DNA of 54,224 nucleotides from Novosphingobium subterraneum (GTDB lineage: Bacteria; Pseudomonadota; Alphaproteobacteria; Sphingomonadales; Sphingomonadaceae), in contig NZ_JRVC01000028.1 in assembly GCF_000807925.1 (NCBI RefSeq), positions 1 to 54,224 on the forward strand. The letters are read 5' to 3'. This document shows, in pieces, positions 51,380-54,224 of this stretch. Numbering within the stretch: position 1 is the stretch's first letter; each line of letters opens with the position of its first letter. The position numbers were made by a program, and so were the translations under genes. The notes under the pieces were generated by a model that was not told the DNA's origin, ran no database searches, and saw nothing but the letters and a program-made list of their open reading frames with translations.

Positions 51380-53368
51380 ATGATCAAGTCGATCCCGCTG
51401 AACAAGCTCGTCCAGTCTCCCCGCAATGTCCGCCGTCACGGCGATCCAGCCGCCGATGCCGAGCTCAAGGCCAGCATCGCTGCCCATGGGCTGCTGCAGA
51501 ATCTCATTGTCCGGCCTGCCGCGAAGGGCAAGTTCGAGGTCGAAGCCGGCGAGCGCCGCCGCCGCGCAATGCTGGCGCTCACGGATGAAAAGATCCTCGC
51601 CCGCGATCACGAAGTCACCTGCCTCGTGCTTGAAGACAGCGCGGAAGCCGCCGTTGAGACTAGCCTCGCGGAGAACTTCCACCGCCTAGCCATGAACCCT
51701 GCCGATGAATCCCAGGCCTTTGCCGCACTCGTGACAGGCGGTGCGACTGTCGAAGAGGTTGCCCGCCGCTTCGGTCTGACCGTCCGCTTCGTCGAGGGGC
51801 GTTTGCGTCTCGCGACGCTTGCGCCAGTCGTGTTCGAGGCTCTGGCCTCGGGCCAAATCACTCTCGACATCGCCAAAGCGTTCGGTGCGACTTCGGACCA
51901 GGAAATCCAGGCCCGCGTATTTGAGCAGGTTTCCTCAGCCTACTATGCCCCCAATCCGGACAGCATCCGGCGCATGGTTTTGTCCGGGACTATCCGGGGC
52001 AGCGATCCGCGCGCCCGTCTCGTTGGCCGCGATGCCTACATCGCAGCCGGTGGCCGGATCGAGCGCGAGCTGTTCGACAACGACGACAGCGAATCCTGGG
52101 TCGATGTTGCGCTGCTAGAAAGCCTCGCGGCGGCAAAGATGGAAGAGCAGGCCAAAGCTCTGGCCGCCGAGCAGGGTCTCGCCTGGGTGAAGCCAACGCT
52201 AGATCCCTATGCCAGCCACGATCTGGTCGAAGGGCTGGTCCGGCTTCCCGCCGAACCGGCGCCACTGACCGAAGCCGAATTGGCGAGGCTCGACGAACTC
52301 GATGCCTCCTATGACGAGCATGCGGCGATCCTCGAAGATGAGGATAGCGCCGAGGAAGCCGTGGCGGCAGCCGAAGCGGCTATCGAGGCCATCGAACGCG
52401 AATGCCAGGAAATTCGTGCCCGTCCGCCCGTCATCGCGCCGGAACTGAAAGCCGAAGCGGGCATGGTTTTGGTGCTCTCGCGCGATGGTGCGCCAGTTCT
52501 CCAGCCGGTGTTCTACGGCGAGCGTCAGGCTGATCCCGACAAGGCCGATGATGGGATCGAAGTCGTTGCTGGCGAAGAAGGTTCGGACAAGCGCCGGACC
52601 ACCTTGTCCAAGCGCCTGGTCGATGAGCTCGCCATGCAGCGTCGCGACGTCATTGCGCTGCATGTTGCCTCTGACCCGGGGCTTGCGCTCGACATAATGG
52701 TCTTCACGCTGGCCGATGCCGATACGCACGACTGGCGGGCGCGGGCCGCAACCACACTGCGTGCGCCTCTTCCGGCAGGGCCGATCATCGGCTTCGAAGC
52801 CAAGGATGCTTCGGCCAGCAGCGCGCTCGCTGAGCTCAGGTCCAATCTCGACGAAAGCTGGCGCGCGGGCACCGATGCGACTTCCCGCTTCGACTTGTTT
52901 TGCGCGCTATCCGATGACAGCCGCGCCGCTTGGCTCGGCTTTGTCGTTGCCCGGTCGCTCGAGGCGAGCCTTAACATGACCGGCGAACGTCAGCTGCCGT
53001 TCCAGGACCACCTCGGCCGTCTGATCGGCATCGACATGGCGCAGTGGTGGCGACCGACTGCGGCCAACTATTTCGACCGGGTGTCAAAGCAGGTTATCCT
53101 CGACGCGCTGACCGATGTCGGCGGCCTCGAGCTTTCCTCGCGCTTTGCCTCGGTCAAGAAAGGCGATCTCGCGATGAGTGCCGAGCGTGTCTTCGCCGGC
53201 ACCTACATCACAGAAGTCGAAGTGCGCGAGAAGGCTCTGTCCTGGGTGCCTGAGGTCATGCGCTTCGCTGCTGCTGCGCCGGATGCTGGCGAGCCCGAGA
53301 TTGACGCCACTGACGCTGGGCCAGGCGTCGATACCGAACATCAGTCCCCCCGCGAGCTGGCCGCCTGA
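51380..53368 (+). CDS. Large ParB/RepB-family protein
   Basis: 662 residues. The N-terminal ParB nuclease-like (CTPase) domain has IPLNKLVQSPRNVRRHGDP, IAAHGLLQNLIV and FEVEAGERRRRAML, and the characteristic LAENFHRLAMNPADESQAFAALV. A helix-turn-helix-rich middle region follows (VEEVARRFGLTVRFVEGRLRLATLAP). A long C-terminal region of unknown function (about 330-662) contains an acidic coiled coil (EDEDSAEEAVAAAEAAIEAIERE). The C-terminal half is longer than in chromosomal ParB. Similar large ParB-like proteins are typical of sphingomonad plasmids and ICEs. The start is at 51380, after AGGAGTGTGTCCC. Confidence 0.9.
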   Translation: MIKSIPLNKLVQSPRNVRRHGDPAADAELKASIAAHGLLQNLIVRPAAKGKFEVEAGERRRRAMLALTDEKILARDHEVTCLVLEDSAEAAVETSLAENFHRLAMNPADESQAFAALVTGGATVEEVARRFGLTVRFVEGRLRLATLAPVVFEALASGQITLDIAKAFGATSDQEIQARVFEQVSSAYYAPNPDSIRRMVLSGTIRGSDPRARLVGRDAYIAAGGRIERELFDNDDSESWVDVALLESLAAAKMEEQAKALAAEQGLAWVKPTLDPYASHDLVEGLVRLPAEPAPLTEAELARLDELDASYDEHAAILEDEDSAEEAVAAAEAAIEAIERECQEIRARPPVIAPELKAEAGMVLVLSRDGAPVLQPVFYGERQADPDKADDGIEVVAGEEGSDKRRTTLSKRLVDELAMQRRDVIALHVASDPGLALDIMVFTLADADTHDWRARAATTLRAPLPAGPIIGFEAKDASASSALAELRSNLDESWRAGTDATSRFDLFCALSDDSRAAWLGFVVARSLEASLNMTGERQLPFQDHLGRLIGIDMAQWWRPTAANYFDRVSKQVILDALTDVGGLELSSRFASVKKGDLAMSAERVFAGTYITEVEVREKALSWVPEVMRFAAAAPDAGEPEIDATDAGPGVDTEHQSPRELAA

Positions 53369-53403
53369 CCTCCTCCTGACAGGCCAGGCCACTCGCACCT
53401 CGA

Positions 53404-53445
53404 GAAGCGGTCCTTCGGCTTACGCCGGAGGGCCGCTTCCTTTTT
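53404..53445 (+). terminator. Intrinsic terminator after the ParB-family gene
   Basis: GAAGCGG pairs with CCGCTTC and an inner TTCGGC/GCCGGA stem caps it, followed by TTTTT. Confidence 0.85.
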
Positions 53446-53535
53446 GGAAGCAGAGCAGAGGGGGCTCGGGACCCTGTGGCACTGACCGGCGAACCCGTTG
53501 CCGACTGACCAGATGCCAAGATCAGGAGAACCAGC

Positions 53536-54224
53536 ATGGCCTATCACAAGGGGCAGAGCGGCGGTCTGTCGCCCGCTACCCGCATCACCCAGGAAATCAT
53601 CGCGCGTCTGGAAGCCGGCACGAAGCCGTGGATCAAGCCGTGGCGCGGCGTGCCCGTTTCGCGGCCCCTGCGGGCCTGCGGGATTCCGTACCGCGGCATG
53701 AATGTGTTCTGGCTGTGGATGGTCGCTGACATGTGCGGCTACGCCTCGCCGTTCTGGATGACCTACAATCAGGCAAAATCGCTCGGCGCCCAAGTCCGCA
53801 AGGGTGAGAAGTCAACCATAGCGATCTTCTACAAGAGCTACACCAAGGAGGTGGAAGCTCCCGATACCGGTGAAAAGACTGACGAGGCCCGCCGGGTGCT
53901 CAAGGCCTATCCGGTCTTCAATGCCGATCAGGTCGAAGGTCTGCCCGAGCGCTTCCATCCGGCTGCAACGCTGGAGCTGGTCCAGCCTGAAGGGCGCGAG
54001 GCCGAACTCGACGCCTTCTTCGCCGCCATCCCCGTCAATCTGCGCCACCAGGGCTGCGAGGCCTATTACGAACCGACTGCGGATCGTGTCACGATGCCGC
54101 CGACGAGCCTGTTTTCAGGCTTCGACCACTACTATGCCACGCTCGCCCACGAGGTATGTAACATCGCAAGTGTCCTCATTTCGAGGACAGTCGATGGCCT
54201 TTGCGCGCTGCTGTTTCCCAACCA
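53536..54224 (+). pseudogene. ArdC-like antirestriction protein, interrupted near HEXXH, open at window end
   Basis: ATG at 53536 after AGGAG. The N-terminal ssDNA-binding ArdC domain contains RITQEIIARLEAGTKPWIKPWRG, YRGMNVFWLWM, NQAKSLGAQVRKGEKS and FNADQVEGLPERF. The C-terminal zincin would continue YYATLAHELxHW. In the window the sequence reads YYATLAHE and then departs to VCNIASVLISRTVDGLC, so the second half of HEXXH is lost after 54153. The downstream bases contain a small inverted repeat (TGTCCTCATTTCGAGGACA), suggesting an insertion. It runs off the window with no stop. Confidence 0.75.

Overview
The window is a high-GC alphaproteobacterial chromosome segment, most likely from Novosphingobium (Sphingomonadales). 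The evidence is a GcrA cell-cycle regulator, sphingomonad-type core genes, TonB-receptor biology, and a lasso-peptide precursor whose core (GPPGDRIEFGVLAQLPG...) matches, from memory, subterisin of Novosphingobium subterraneum. The first ~40 bases look like a contig edge.

Positions 1-14.8 kb are the conserved backbone: infB (5' end missing), a small candidate type I toxin-antitoxin locus, a DUF1697 gene, rbfA, a YceI-like gene, tdk, a GNAT acetyltransferase, an M50 site-2-protease homologue, truB, rpsO, pnp, a membrane protein, a GGDEF protein, gcrA, an ABC-2 permease, hspQ and tRNA-Ser(CGA). A P4-type tyrosine integrase follows the tRNA 3' end directly. Almost everything from 14.76 kb to the window end reads as an integrative or conjugative genomic island whose right end is outside the window.

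17.0-29.6 kb is a lasso-peptide locus in two convergent arms. The plus-strand arm is an ECF sigma factor, a FecR anti-sigma, a TonB receptor with an STN signalling domain, and a secreted S9 isopeptidase. The minus-strand arm is luxR, luxI, phyH, gntR, then precursor A, B (RRE plus protease) and C (cyclase). Quorum-sensing genes therefore sit directly upstream of, and co-directional with, the lasso biosynthesis genes.

29.9-44.8 kb holds a hypothetical gene with a possible nuclease-like core, a fused MNT-HEPN protein, a lytic transglycosylase, a TOPRIM primase-like protein and a very large 'strawberry notch' methyltransferase/helicase gene. That gene is split by a ~5.1-kb recombinase-in-trio (RIT) element with 88-bp inverted repeats, three overlapping tyrosine recombinase genes and an unrelated exported-protein cargo gene. 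A Xre/RES toxin-antitoxin pair and a DUF6933-like gene follow.

45.0-51.1 kb is an anti-phage island. A CBASS operon (CD-NTase, stand-alone E2-like protein, HNH-SAVED effector Cap5, and a membrane DUF2235 hydrolase as a possible fourth component) faces a fused XRE-ImmA/IrrE regulator coupled to a PIN-domain gene. Three copies of a GGTTTACAA operator half-site lie in the divergent promoter. 51.3-54.2 kb carries a large ParB-family protein and an ArdC-type antirestriction gene whose sequence departs from the family exactly at its HEXXH motif, at the window edge.
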